Made by a program: the position numbers and the translations under genes. From NCBI RefSeq assembly GCF_003149045.1, contig NZ_QGDU01000001.1, positions 128,458-192,457 on the forward strand: DNA of 64,000 nucleotides. The letters run 5' to 3'. Each line of letters starts with the position of its first letter. The first letter of the stretch is position 1. Positions 17,521-26,301 of the stretch are shown in pieces. Source of the DNA: Fibrobacter sp. UWR4. Its GTDB lineage: Bacteria; Fibrobacterota; Fibrobacteria; Fibrobacterales; Fibrobacteraceae. Below the pieces are notes generated by a model. It worked only from the letters and a program-made list of their open reading frames with translations, made no database searches and was not told the DNA's origin.

Positions 17521-20388
17521 ATGAAACTTGCAGCGGTCCTCGGGGGGCTTCTTGCGCTTACGGCCTCTGCAAGAAATATTCAGTCCATACCGGTATGGGA
17601 TCCTTCTGTTTTAGACAGCAAGGAGTCTACGCCCGTAATAGAGGATACGTCCAGAAGGACGGACTCCCTTGAAACTCATGGCTACAAGACCATGGAAATT
17701 ACGGTGGGCGATGGCGGTACCCAGGTGGATCAGGAACTGCGATTGTCCATTACGGGACGCTTGACCGATAGCGTCTATATAGACGCTCTTTTATCCGACG
17801 TGGGACGTAAGGCGGGGGACCAGACAACCTCGACCTTACGTGAAGTAGACCAGATCTATTTCCGTGTGGAAGCTCCCTTTGGATTTTTACATCTAGGGGA
17901 TTTGACCTGGAAGGATGAATCCCTTAGTTTGTACTCACTGGAACGCAGTTCCCTAGGTGCCATGGCGGGAGTGCGAGGAAACCTCCTGGGTGGAAAAGGT
18001 GAAGCCAGCGGTGTTTTCGGTACTGACGAGGTGGAACATTTTACCAAGGTGTTTAACGGCGTCAGCGGCCAACGTGAAGGCTATTCCATGGATGGCTCTG
18101 GCAGTTATATCCAGGTGGTACCGCAGTCCGAAACCGTGTGGCTCAATGGACGCAAACTGTCCCGGGAAAAAGACTACCGGGTGAATTATGCGGGCGGCCT
18201 GCTGGACTTTACCGGCGGCTTCATGCTGACTGCAGAAGATGAAATCCGGATAGAGTTTGATGCCTACGAAGATGAAAACATCTACACGCTCTATGGCGCC
18301 CAGGGCCATTACCGTCATGAAAACTTGTGGCTGGATGTGTCCGGCTTCAGATTGGAAAATGATGTGGACCGCCTTCGTCGGGGGGTCTGGACGGATGAAG
18401 ACTACAAGATGCTGAAATCCGACCGCGGGGATGAATTTGTCCGTGAAGATAGTCTGGGTGTACTTTCCCGCCCAAGAAGAACGGATCGCGGCGGCGCAAG
18501 AATCCGTACCCAGCTGGACCATCGTTTTTTTGCGGATGTGGAATTCGCCTTCAGCCGTGAAGATACCAATACGGTTTCCCATGAGGTGGATGGCCCCCAG
18601 GGACTAGCCTTGCGCTGGTTTGTAACTTCGGACTCCTCCAGCAATCTGAAAACGTTCCCCCTGGCTTTAGACGTAGGGGGGAGTCGAATTCAAAAAGGCT
18701 TCGACATCTCCAAATTCCAGGGTTCTTATTCGGGATGGAATTCCTATTACTTGCGGGACCAATGGGACTTGGATCTTAAGGATAGTTTCTCTCTGGCGGA
18801 TGACCTGCTTTATGATGAACTTGGTTTCCGCTTCCGTCTTGGAACAAATCTGATGGGTTCTGCGGAATGGGGCTACCGTCGGGATGAAGATGAAAGCTGG
18901 AACTCTTCCAGGGCGGCTCTCGGATTGATTCATCGCAATTCACTTGCCGCAAGTAAGTTGTCCTTGATTCATGTGGCTAGCCAGCAGGAAAGTTCCAAGG
19001 AACGTTTCCAGGCATTGCTCAATGGAGAATTCCTTCAGGGCGTGTTTAGGCCGTTTGGTTCTATGGATGGCCGCTACACCATTATTGACGGTGAGGATAA
19101 AGTCGCCTATGGTAAAAGCTCTGGCGGTTTCGGGCTGTATTTCGAAAACGGCCTGGTGAAGGAATCCGTAGGCGGCCGCATGGCAAGGCGGAAGGGAGAA
19201 TCCTATGGAAATCATTGGGAGGATTCCCTGCGGGCTGCCACCTGGCTTCAGGAAGCTTCCTATCATCATCGTTACGTCAACGTAACTCATTTGCTGCAGT
19301 TTGAACAGGTGGAGGAAAATCGTTCCGGCAAGGAAAATAACTGGGCGGGAAATCTGGATGCCCAGTTGGGAGATGAGGATGTAGGCCTTACGGGAAATGT
19401 TTCCTATAAGGTAGGCCTGACAGAAGAACAAGTCTATACGGCGGTGTATAAGGCGGTGGCGCCTGGTACCGGCGACGTTCGCTATGACAGCCTGACGGGT
19501 GCTTACATCGAAGGCGTGGATAACGGGGATTTTGTCTACGAAGGCATGGGACGTAACGATTCCATTGGGGCGGTGCTTTCTTCCGATGTATCTTTCGGCG
19601 TGGATTTGCGCTGGAATCCTGGACGTTTCCTTGGAATCGGGAACGGTATCTTGCGGGATATTACTCTTGGGGGAAGCTGGGAAGGGGAGGCTAACGATAC
19701 GACGGGGAAGAAACTTTATTTCCCGCCTTTGACCAAGAGTCGTCTGGACCGCCTGACTTCGGGAAAGATTTTTGTGGAAGGCTTGGTGGAATGGGAACAT
19801 CCTGCGGGAGCAAATCTTTCCTACAAGCCTAGCCTGGAACTGGACAAGAAGCTGTCTTCTATTTCCTATTACGAAACCATTCGCAGTCACTTGCTGGAAG
19901 GCGGTGTCACAATTGCGCTGGACCATTACGTAAGCGGATCTTTCCTGATACAGGATGAGGAACTGTCTGCCATGACGGCGTGGGACTGGCGTGTCTACGA
20001 CGGTACTTTAAAATACAGAATGGATTTTTTCCAAAGTTTCTATGTTCAGCCGGCAGGCCGTTACCGTACGGGTTCCGGTGAGGATGAAATGAATCTGGAA
20101 TTCAATGGAGAACTGTGGGAAGGTTCCTTGCGCTTGGGCTACAACCGTCAGAAAAAGGCGGATGCCTACGCACTTTTCTCTGTTATCCAGGCGGATAGTC
20201 ACGGCGACATGGTTCCGTACCAGGTGATGGATGGATATAGTGATGGACGGACCTATCGACTGGAACTTTCCGCATCTGTGGACATTAATGATTTTATTTC
20301 CATGGGTGGTCGATACATCCTAAGATTTGGAAATTCCGAGGAGAACATTTTCCAGAAGTTGAGTATGGAGGCAAGAGCTAGTTTTTAA
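17521..20388 (+). CDS. Large predicted outer-membrane beta-barrel protein
   Basis: A 955-residue protein with a signal peptide (MKLAAVLGGLLALTASA). The body is dominated by alternating polar/hydrophobic strands with aromatic girdles, and it ends in Phe (MEARASF), as outer-membrane proteins often do. One segment (TVWLNGRKLSREKDYRVNYA, then a short strand and DEIRIEFDAYE) resembles modules seen in very large surface proteins such as SprA of the type IX system. I infer a barrel with a periplasmic N-terminal domain; no family is certain. Its stop overlaps the next ATG by one base. Confidence 0.75.
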   Translation: MKLAAVLGGLLALTASARNIQSIPVWDPSVLDSKESTPVIEDTSRRTDSLETHGYKTMEITVGDGGTQVDQELRLSITGRLTDSVYIDALLSDVGRKAGDQTTSTLREVDQIYFRVEAPFGFLHLGDLTWKDESLSLYSLERSSLGAMAGVRGNLLGGKGEASGVFGTDEVEHFTKVFNGVSGQREGYSMDGSGSYIQVVPQSETVWLNGRKLSREKDYRVNYAGGLLDFTGGFMLTAEDEIRIEFDAYEDENIYTLYGAQGHYRHENLWLDVSGFRLENDVDRLRRGVWTDEDYKMLKSDRGDEFVREDSLGVLSRPRRTDRGGARIRTQLDHRFFADVEFAFSREDTNTVSHEVDGPQGLALRWFVTSDSSSNLKTFPLALDVGGSRIQKGFDISKFQGSYSGWNSYYLRDQWDLDLKDSFSLADDLLYDELGFRFRLGTNLMGSAEWGYRRDEDESWNSSRAALGLIHRNSLAASKLSLIHVASQQESSKERFQALLNGEFLQGVFRPFGSMDGRYTIIDGEDKVAYGKSSGGFGLYFENGLVKESVGGRMARRKGESYGNHWEDSLRAATWLQEASYHHRYVNVTHLLQFEQVEENRSGKENNWAGNLDAQLGDEDVGLTGNVSYKVGLTEEQVYTAVYKAVAPGTGDVRYDSLTGAYIEGVDNGDFVYEGMGRNDSIGAVLSSDVSFGVDLRWNPGRFLGIGNGILRDITLGGSWEGEANDTTGKKLYFPPLTKSRLDRLTSGKIFVEGLVEWEHPAGANLSYKPSLELDKKLSSISYYETIRSHLLEGGVTIALDHYVSGSFLIQDEELSAMTAWDWRVYDGTLKYRMDFFQSFYVQPAGRYRTGSGEDEMNLEFNGELWEGSLRLGYNRQKKADAYALFSVIQADSHGDMVPYQVMDGYSDGRTYRLELSASVDINDFISMGGRYILRFGNSEENIFQKLSMEARASF

Positions 20389-21761
20389 TGAAAAATGTCT
20401 GGATGTATACGTTGTTGCTTGCGACTCTGGTCGTGACAGCCTTCGCTTCCGAAGGTTGCCGCATTGAACGCATTGTCTGGACGGGAGATCATTCGGATGC
20501 TGATGACGCCGCCATGAATATTGTGGTAGGTATGCCTTGCGATTCCTGGAAGTCTACGGCGGAAAAGCTTGTGTCCGAATATGAAAATCAGGGTTTTATT
20601 TCTGCGGTAGTTGATGGGATTGTGGATTCTGCGGGTGTATTGTCTGTGGAATTCCGTCGCGGTCCGGCGTTCGTCTGGGCGGGCAGTGAAAATCTGGACT
20701 CCTCGGGAACGATGCCCGAAGTGTTCCGCAAGCTGGCGGGATTAACGGCAGGCGACCTCGTGCGGCCTCTGGATTTGGAACGTGCGGAAAATCGCCTTGC
20801 CCGCTTGGGATATTTCGAGCAGACCGCCCCAGCAGTCATGTTCCGCGATCCCACCCGAAATAGAATTGTCCCTGCGTTCAGTATGCGTGGGGCGGCTGTA
20901 TCCGAGGCGCAGGCCCTGCTGACTTATTCCAGCCAGGACAACGTGTGGGAAGGCTCCATCAACGTTTCGCTGTATAACATTCTGGGAACCGCCCGAGATC
21001 TGGAAATCGATGGCTTTACCTCCGAGGATTCCCGCCGTCTGGAAGGCTCCTACAAGGAACCTTGGATTTTGGGGACGGAATGGAACCTGGTTGCCCGCGG
21101 TTATTTTGACGAGGATTCTTCCACTCGGGAAGCCTATGGCGAAATCGGCATTACACGGGATATTGGCTTTGACTTTTCCATTGGAGTCTTTGTGGGTGTG
21201 GGGGATAACGAGAAAACGTCCTCCCTGGAAATTGCTTACGTCTCCCTGGACCGTTTCGCCTTGCCTCGCTCCGGAACTCGAATCAAGGCATCCGCGATCT
21301 GGAACATGGCACGTCCCGATTCCCTGGATCATTTCCTGCGTGTAAAAGCAGGTCTGACGAAATATGTTCCCGTATACAAGAACTGGATTGTCCGTGCTGG
21401 CGGTCAGGCAGGCGGCATCTTTGCTACCGACGCTTTATTGGACCGCTCGGATTATTTTGCGCTTGGGGGCATGAACGATTTCAAGGGGATGGACTATCGT
21501 TTCCTGCGGACTCGTGCCTACGGCTATTCTGAATTTGCACTCCTTTGGCAGGATGGTTACAACTTAAGTATCGAAGCTTTCTATCAGCCGGGCCTGTACC
21601 GCGAATTGCAGGATGATCATGGCTGGAAGGAAGAGCATGAATATGGCCTTGCCTTTACCCAGTACCGCAAGAACTGGAGTGTGAACCTTTATTACGCTTT
21701 GCGAAATGGCGAAAACTATATGGACGGAATTATCGGAATTGGCGTGAAGACGCTGTTCTAG
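20388..21761 (+). CDS. Omp85/TamA-like outer-membrane protein
   Basis: A 457-residue protein with a signal peptide (MKNVWMYTLLLATLVVTAFA). About two POTRA-like repeats occupy residues 25-160 (IVWTGDHSD...GFISAVVDG; AGDLVRPLDLERAENRLARLGYF). A C-terminal barrel of roughly 280 residues contains YFALGGMNDFKGMDYRFLR, the Omp85-type GG..x..RG-like loop, and ends in IGIGVKTLF with terminal Phe. It is shorter than BamA. It probably inserts, or pairs with, the barrel encoded just upstream. Last gene of the mglA operon. Confidence 0.82.
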   Translation: MKNVWMYTLLLATLVVTAFASEGCRIERIVWTGDHSDADDAAMNIVVGMPCDSWKSTAEKLVSEYENQGFISAVVDGIVDSAGVLSVEFRRGPAFVWAGSENLDSSGTMPEVFRKLAGLTAGDLVRPLDLERAENRLARLGYFEQTAPAVMFRDPTRNRIVPAFSMRGAAVSEAQALLTYSSQDNVWEGSINVSLYNILGTARDLEIDGFTSEDSRRLEGSYKEPWILGTEWNLVARGYFDEDSSTREAYGEIGITRDIGFDFSIGVFVGVGDNEKTSSLEIAYVSLDRFALPRSGTRIKASAIWNMARPDSLDHFLRVKAGLTKYVPVYKNWIVRAGGQAGGIFATDALLDRSDYFALGGMNDFKGMDYRFLRTRAYGYSEFALLWQDGYNLSIEAFYQPGLYRELQDDHGWKEEHEYGLAFTQYRKNWSVNLYYALRNGENYMDGIIGIGVKTLF

Positions 21762-21777
21762 TTTTTTACCTATTTTT

Positions 21778-21860
21778 TCACGAAAAATAAAAATCTTTAG
21801 CAAAAATCACGAAAAACACAAATCTTTTTGGCTTGTTTTCACGAATTTTAAAAATCATTT
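21778..21860. repeat. Three direct repeats TCACGAA...AAATCTTT
   Basis: TCACGAA recurs at 21778, 21807 and 21839. The first two copies are followed by AAATCTTT and the third by the variant AAATCATT. Spacing is about 30 bp (29 and 32). They lie in an AT-rich gap before the Ser-rich lipoprotein. Possible protein-binding iterons; no CRISPR features. Confidence 0.55.
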
Positions 21861-21911
21861 GTGAAATGAGGTTGATTCTTGGTCGTGGTGGTGAAAGTCA
21901 GTCATCTTCCA

Positions 21912-21932
21912 TATGATTCAAGATGAATCATA
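21912..21932. promoter_or_regulatory. Palindrome TATGATTC-N5-GAATCATA (putative operator)
   Basis: Arms of 8 bp around AAGAT, 118 bp upstream of the Ser-rich lipoprotein ATG. The same core occurs, with longer arms, beside the TIGR02147 regulator gene at 24118-24148. Confidence 0.65.
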
Positions 21933-22050
21933 AGAGGGGGCTAAGATTGCCTTAAAAATTGATTTTCTGTAAATAGCCTTAAATTTCTTGATTTTTAATC
22001 ATATTCAAATACCTAAATTGTAAAATGGTCTGTTATTTGATGGAGTTGTC

Positions 22051-23202
22051 ATGATTAAAAAGTTTTCTATTGCTTGCGCTGTTGCTTCAATAATTGTCGC
22101 CTGCGGAGATACAGAAAGTGGCACTGAAGCAACGGATGTTATCCCTGAAAATAATTCTTCGTCCTCAGTTGAAAATTTTGAATCCAGTTCCTCTGAAGAC
22201 TCTTTCGAAAAACCGGTTTCTTCTAGCCAGAGTATTTTATCTAGTTCTGATTTCCCGTCAAGTTCCTCTAGTGAATTTTGGTCTTCTTCAGAATTCTTAT
22301 CGTCTTCAGTACAGTATTCTTCTTCTGAACAAATTTCGTCATCATCAGATGATCAATCCGAATCATCCTCATCTGCGGACGAACAATCGATATCTTCGTC
22401 ATCTGTAGAGCAACAGATTTCGTCATCAACGGAACAACCGACGTCGTCTTCCGTCGATGAACAGAACTTTTCGTCGTCCTCTGTTGAATCTTCTTCCTCT
22501 TCAGAGGAACAATCATCATCTAGTATTGCTCCCAAAATTTGCGGACCCGAACCCGCATCCTTGAATTTGGAAGAAGTCTTTGAAAATCAGAAAAAGGCTC
22601 TTTTCCCGGATACCTGCGAATACGTCATGAATATTCATGTTAATTCCGGAGGCTTGATCAGTATGGATTTAAGAACTAGCGTTCTTACTGCAGGTCCTAC
22701 AAAGTCAGTAATGACGACTCGATCTAGTCTTACCAACACGCAAACAGTAAGGAACGATGGTCGTGTGAAAGTTACTGACATGAGAACAGGAAATCGCTTG
22801 CCTAGTTCCGATGCAGAAACAAATCTTGCTGACTTTACGCCGTTGATAGGAACTGCTGCGGACTATTCCGGTGCGGTTCTGGAGGATTCTTTGTGGAAAC
22901 TGATTCCTATTGATGAAAAGACTCCTACGCTGTATTACTCCACCTGCGAAGAACGCGTCATGAAAATCTTTTATGTTTCGGGGGACTCTTCAACGACTAA
23001 TACTTATACCTATACCGACGAGTTTGCCGGTATGTCTGGAGTCTTGAAAACGATGCACTTAGATCGGTCTGTTTATTTGAGAGACGCATCGTCTCGCGAA
23101 CTTTTTAAATCCGATTCCATTAAGGTTCTTATCGATTTAGAGGTCCTGGTTGCAAAAAAACGTAGTGTTCTTCCGTCGGCACTATTTGATGTGACTAGGT
23201 GA
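22051..23202 (+). CDS. Ser-rich surface lipoprotein
   Basis: A 383-residue protein with a lipoprotein signal (MIKKFSIACAVASIIVAC, Cys 18). Residues 30-160 are an extreme low-complexity linker of Ser runs mixed with Glu, Gln and Val, as in many Fibrobacter surface lipoproteins. The globular C-terminal half (from about ICGPEPASLNLEEVF) contains few Cys and no family I recognise. GGAG lies six bases before the ATG. A palindrome shared with the neighbouring regulator region lies upstream. It converges with the TIGR02147 gene. Confidence 0.85.
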   Translation: MIKKFSIACAVASIIVACGDTESGTEATDVIPENNSSSSVENFESSSSEDSFEKPVSSSQSILSSSDFPSSSSSEFWSSSEFLSSSVQYSSSEQISSSSDDQSESSSSADEQSISSSSVEQQISSSTEQPTSSSVDEQNFSSSSVESSSSSEEQSSSSIAPKICGPEPASLNLEEVFENQKKALFPDTCEYVMNIHVNSGGLISMDLRTSVLTAGPTKSVMTTRSSLTNTQTVRNDGRVKVTDMRTGNRLPSSDAETNLADFTPLIGTAADYSGAVLEDSLWKLIPIDEKTPTLYYSTCEERVMKIFYVSGDSSTTNTYTYTDEFAGMSGVLKTMHLDRSVYLRDASSRELFKSDSIKVLIDLEVLVAKKRSVLPSALFDVTR

Positions 23203-23212
23203 ATTCTAAAGC

Positions 23213-24028
23213 CTACACTTTTTTCGTCAGGGGGAACATCTGCAGGTTGATTCGGAAAACCTGGTTGATGTTCTTGGCGGCGGAAGTGATGGCTGTGATT
23301 CGGTCGCGGCAATCCTCTAGTTCGGCGGTTACTTTCTTGTAGGTTTCCTCGTCGCAGCCGCAGGTGATTCCTAGAAAGTGGCGTTCGTCCTTTGAAAACT
23401 TGCCGATGGCCTTTTCGGCGAGAGCTGCCATTTGACGCTGCATTTCGCGTATGGCGCGGGGGAGACTTTCCTTGGAACCGGTCACATTTGCATCGGTTTG
23501 CGTATAGCGTCCCTTATTATCCTTTTCCAGGAAGCCGGCTTTCACCAAAAATTGCAGAGTATTTTCAACATCCTCAGCGCAAATTTTTTCGTGGCAGGCA
23601 TCTGCGATTTTCTTAGAACTTGCTCCAGGCATCAAGGGAACCAATTCGCGAAGGACTGGGTACTTCCAGGATTCGTAAAAAACGTAGGCATCGGCATCGA
23701 TAATGCGGGCTTTTGACTTGCGTGCCTTTTTGCGCAATTCTAAAGTCAATGTTTTCCGATGAGCTTCATTAGTGGTGTTGTCGATGGCGACCATCAGCTC
23801 AAAGAATTCCTGTTCGCTGGCGGACAAATTCATTACGGCTGCAACGAATCCCGCCCTTTTCTTGCTTAGCTTGCTTTTTCCGTCGCAAACAAGCTTCAGG
23901 TAGTTGGGGGAGGCAAATCCTGCTAATCTGTTGAATTCACGCCAGGAGAAAGCGGAATGTTTCTTGCGTTCCTCAAAATAATCCCTGATGAAATCTCGAT
24001 AGTCACTGTATCCAAAGATGGGTTTCAT
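23213..24028 (-). CDS. TIGR02147/DUF4423-family putative transcriptional regulator
   Basis: A 271-residue cytoplasmic protein. I start it at the ATG at 24028 (MKPIFGYSDYRDFIRDYFEERKK), the characteristic N-terminus of this family. Further family features are FSWREFNRLAGFASPNYLKLV, which looks like a helix-turn-helix, SKKRAGFVAAVMNLS, YYESWKYPVLRELV-type and LQFLVKAGFLEKDNKGRY (second winged-helix-like unit). The family was first noted as paralogs in F. succinogenes, typically next to surface-protein genes. Its divergent promoter region holds a perfect 13-bp-arm palindrome, a good candidate for its own binding site. Confidence 0.85.
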   Translation of the reverse strand: MKPIFGYSDYRDFIRDYFEERKKHSAFSWREFNRLAGFASPNYLKLVCDGKSKLSKKRAGFVAAVMNLSASEQEFFELMVAIDNTTNEAHRKTLTLELRKKARKSKARIIDADAYVFYESWKYPVLRELVPLMPGASSKKIADACHEKICAEDVENTLQFLVKAGFLEKDNKGRYTQTDANVTGSKESLPRAIREMQRQMAALAEKAIGKFSKDERHFLGITCGCDEETYKKVTAELEDCRDRITAITSAAKNINQVFRINLQMFPLTKKV

Positions 24029-24117
24029 GTATTTGAATATAGTTTTTTGATTTGTCAATTCGGATTTTGAAAATGTGTAGTGAAATTGACTTTGGAATAA
24101 ATTCTTGAAAAACGTTT

Positions 24118-24148
24118 TTCTATATGATTCACAATGAATCATATAGAA
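24118..24148. promoter_or_regulatory. Perfect 31-bp palindrome between regulator and lipoprotein genes (putative operator)
   Basis: TTCTATATGATTC - ACAAT - GAATCATATAGAA; all 13 arm positions pair. It lies 89 bp before the regulator start and 87 bp before the plus-strand lipoprotein start, so it could control both. The core is shared with 21912-21932, and the right arm is repeated exactly at 25628-25640. Confidence 0.72.
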
Positions 24149-24235
24149 GGTGGAAAATGCCAGTGGGGTAAAGAAGGCGAAGAATGAGCGAGCTACAGCC
24201 GTGTTTAATGTACTCAAAAAGCCTAAATTTAGGGT

Positions 24236-25477
24236 ATGAAGATTTTTTATTCACTGGTTTTAACGATAGCCTTGTTTTTTGTAGCGTTTGGCTGCTCCGA
24301 AAAGGAAACGGCGGGCAATGCCACGGAACCCAATACGATTGGCGAGATTGAATCGTCTAGTTCTGTGGCGGTGGTGCCGCAAAGTTCTTCAGAAGTTCAT
24401 GAGATCATCTTCACCACAAAACCGTCTAGCGAAAATCTTCTCGGTAGAACAGTTGTGCGTGTTTATCAAGAAGAACAGGGTGCGCAAGGTACATGTACCG
24501 TGGGTGAAATCGTCTTTACTGCTGCGTTTAAAATTGTAGGCAGGGGCGTGCTTACTTATTCAAGTGCCCAGTCGGTTGCGTCTTACGACATGTGCAATTC
24601 CCTATGGAAGGATGTTTCTGAGGAATGCTTTGCTGACGATGCAATCTTGCTGGATGAAAATGAAAACTGCAGTGAAAAATCCTTTGATGTTTTGTGTCGC
24701 GTAGAACGGACTGGCGAACGTAATTTCGATCATGAACTTTCTGAATTTGAAAGACGCTTTGTTTCTGCTTGCGACAAGTTGGCTGGCGCGAATTCTGGGA
24801 AACCGACGTCTGGACATTTTGAATCCGCCGTACTTCCCAATACAGGATCTTCCGGCGCTTCCAGCGGATATGAACCGATGGAAAGTTCCTCCAGTGAGGA
24901 ATTATTTTATGAAGAAAAGGAACCCTACAGTTCTTCTTCAAGATCATATTCTATGGAAGAAATTTACGCAGAGGAAAACTCCATGGCTCCGCAACAAATT
25001 CTTGAGTCGTATAAGCCTGATGTAAAGGTCGATTCCTTTGCTCGTCGAGATAATCGCGGAGTGCTTTGGTATGAAATTGACTTTACAGAAGAACGAACCA
25101 TTGTTCATGAATACTATAGCGCGGATGGTTGGCGCTCGTGTGTTGTTTATGTGAACGAACCACAAATTGCTCTTGTTTATGATGTTACGGATGGATTTGA
25201 TATAGTTACTTTCCAACAATATTTGTTCATGAAAGGACCGTCCGTAAATTCTGTGGAACGCCTTGTAATTTTCTCCCATCACCACGAATCAATTGATGAA
25301 GAATATGTCCCGAAATTTAGTAGTCAATGTGCAGAAAACGAGGGAGTATTGACAGAACATCTGCAGAGTGATGACATCAGATATTGGACCTGCGATAGAA
25401 ACTTTGTGCCTTCTGTTTCTGCAAGGCGTTACTTGTACGAACGCGCGCTGGAACTGAAAAACTATTGTGTGGAATAA
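24236..25477 (+). CDS. Ser-rich surface lipoprotein
   Basis: A 413-residue lipoprotein (MKIFYSLVLTIALFFVAFGC, Cys 20). It has two Ser-rich linkers (ESSSSVAVVPQSSSEV; GSSGASSGYEPMESSSSEE) around a first domain with paired Cys, and a second domain after about residue 255. Neither domain is recognised. It is divergent from the TIGR02147 regulator and shares its palindromic control region. Confidence 0.85.
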   Translation: MKIFYSLVLTIALFFVAFGCSEKETAGNATEPNTIGEIESSSSVAVVPQSSSEVHEIIFTTKPSSENLLGRTVVRVYQEEQGAQGTCTVGEIVFTAAFKIVGRGVLTYSSAQSVASYDMCNSLWKDVSEECFADDAILLDENENCSEKSFDVLCRVERTGERNFDHELSEFERRFVSACDKLAGANSGKPTSGHFESAVLPNTGSSGASSGYEPMESSSSEELFYEEKEPYSSSSRSYSMEEIYAEENSMAPQQILESYKPDVKVDSFARRDNRGVLWYEIDFTEERTIVHEYYSADGWRSCVVYVNEPQIALVYDVTDGFDIVTFQQYLFMKGPSVNSVERLVIFSHHHESIDEEYVPKFSSQCAENEGVLTEHLQSDDIRYWTCDRNFVPSVSARRYLYERALELKNYCVE

Positions 25478-25627
25478 GAAGTTTTTTCGTGTCTAAACTC
25501 TAGATGGTCTTTAATTTATTGATTTGTTGTTAAAATACACCTACTAGGTTGTCGAAAGAATTTGAAAAATATATGTTTGTCATATATGGAATCTAATTTG
25601 ATGCGTAAAATCCATATAATACGCTAT

Positions 25628-25640
25628 GAATCATATAGAA
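25628..25640. promoter_or_regulatory. Half-site GAATCATATAGAA upstream of outer-membrane protein copy 1
   Basis: Identical over 13 bases to the right arm of the palindrome at 24118-24148, and 39 bp upstream of the ATG at 25680. No matching left arm is present. It is absent upstream of the duplicate gene at 29000. Confidence 0.45.
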
Positions 25641-25652
25641 AGAATTTTTTTT

Positions 25653-26267
25653 CCCGTTTTAACAAGGAATAGTTCAAGTATGAAAAAGATCGTTCTCCTA
25701 ATTTGCCTTTGCTGCGCACTTGCCGCTGCAGAAGAAAATAAACATAAGTGGATTGTGGATGTGGGTGGTGGTTTTGCCTTTTGGTCCACGTTTACGGACT
25801 TTAGTCTAGGAATGAGAAACTTCGACAGCGAAGAAGTGCAGGATGAAATTGATGGTGGCACCAATTGCATTGTGGTGAACCTCGGTGCTCGTTACCAGCT
25901 CGTAAAAATGTTGGAACTTGGCTTTGCCACCGGCTACGAATATTACGCCTCCAAGGTGCACCCTTACCATAACGAGAAAGGCTATTTGAAATACGCCGAC
26001 ATCAAGGATAACCATATTGTTCACCTGGCTGTGGAATCGAAGGTGGACTGGGTTAGTTTTCTTGACCATGTGCAGATATACTCTCGTCTAGGTTTAGGCG
26101 GAGTCCTGGAAATTTCAAAGGTGGACGATTATGAGGTTGGCTTTGGACTGCCGAATTTCCAGTTCAGCCCCATTGGCATTGAATATGTAGGCACGGTGGG
26201 TTTTTACGCAGAAGCGGGTGTTGGTTACCGAGGTCTTTATTCGGGCGGCGTGAGCTTTAGATTCTGA
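25653..26267 (+). repeat. Duplication copy 1 (outer-membrane protein and its leader)
   Basis: Nearly identical to 28922-29587. The shared block begins at CCCGTTTTA(A/T)CAAGGAATAG upstream of the gene. Copy 2 has about 50 extra bases between that leader and the ATG. Similarity ends at the stop codon. Confidence 0.85.
25680..26267 (+). CDS. Small outer-membrane beta-barrel protein, copy 1
   Basis: 195 residues with a signal peptide (MKKIVLLICLCCALAAA) and alternating strands; it ends in GGVSFRF with terminal Phe, as 8-stranded outer-membrane barrels do. I start at the ATG at 25680. An in-frame ATG 54 bases upstream would put the palindrome arm and leader inside the protein. Only 7 residues differ from the copy at 29000. 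Function unknown. Confidence 0.85.
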   Translation: MKKIVLLICLCCALAAAEENKHKWIVDVGGGFAFWSTFTDFSLGMRNFDSEEVQDEIDGGTNCIVVNLGARYQLVKMLELGFATGYEYYASKVHPYHNEKGYLKYADIKDNHIVHLAVESKVDWVSFLDHVQIYSRLGLGGVLEISKVDDYEVGFGLPNFQFSPIGIEYVGTVGFYAEAGVGYRGLYSGGVSFRF

Positions 26268-26301
26268 TAAATTTGAATTTCACAAAAGGATGGTTTCTTT
26301 G

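Noticed and set aside
21778-21860. CRISPR-like array
   Set aside because: Only three short, imperfect repeats with unequal spacing; no spacers of fixed length and no cas genes.
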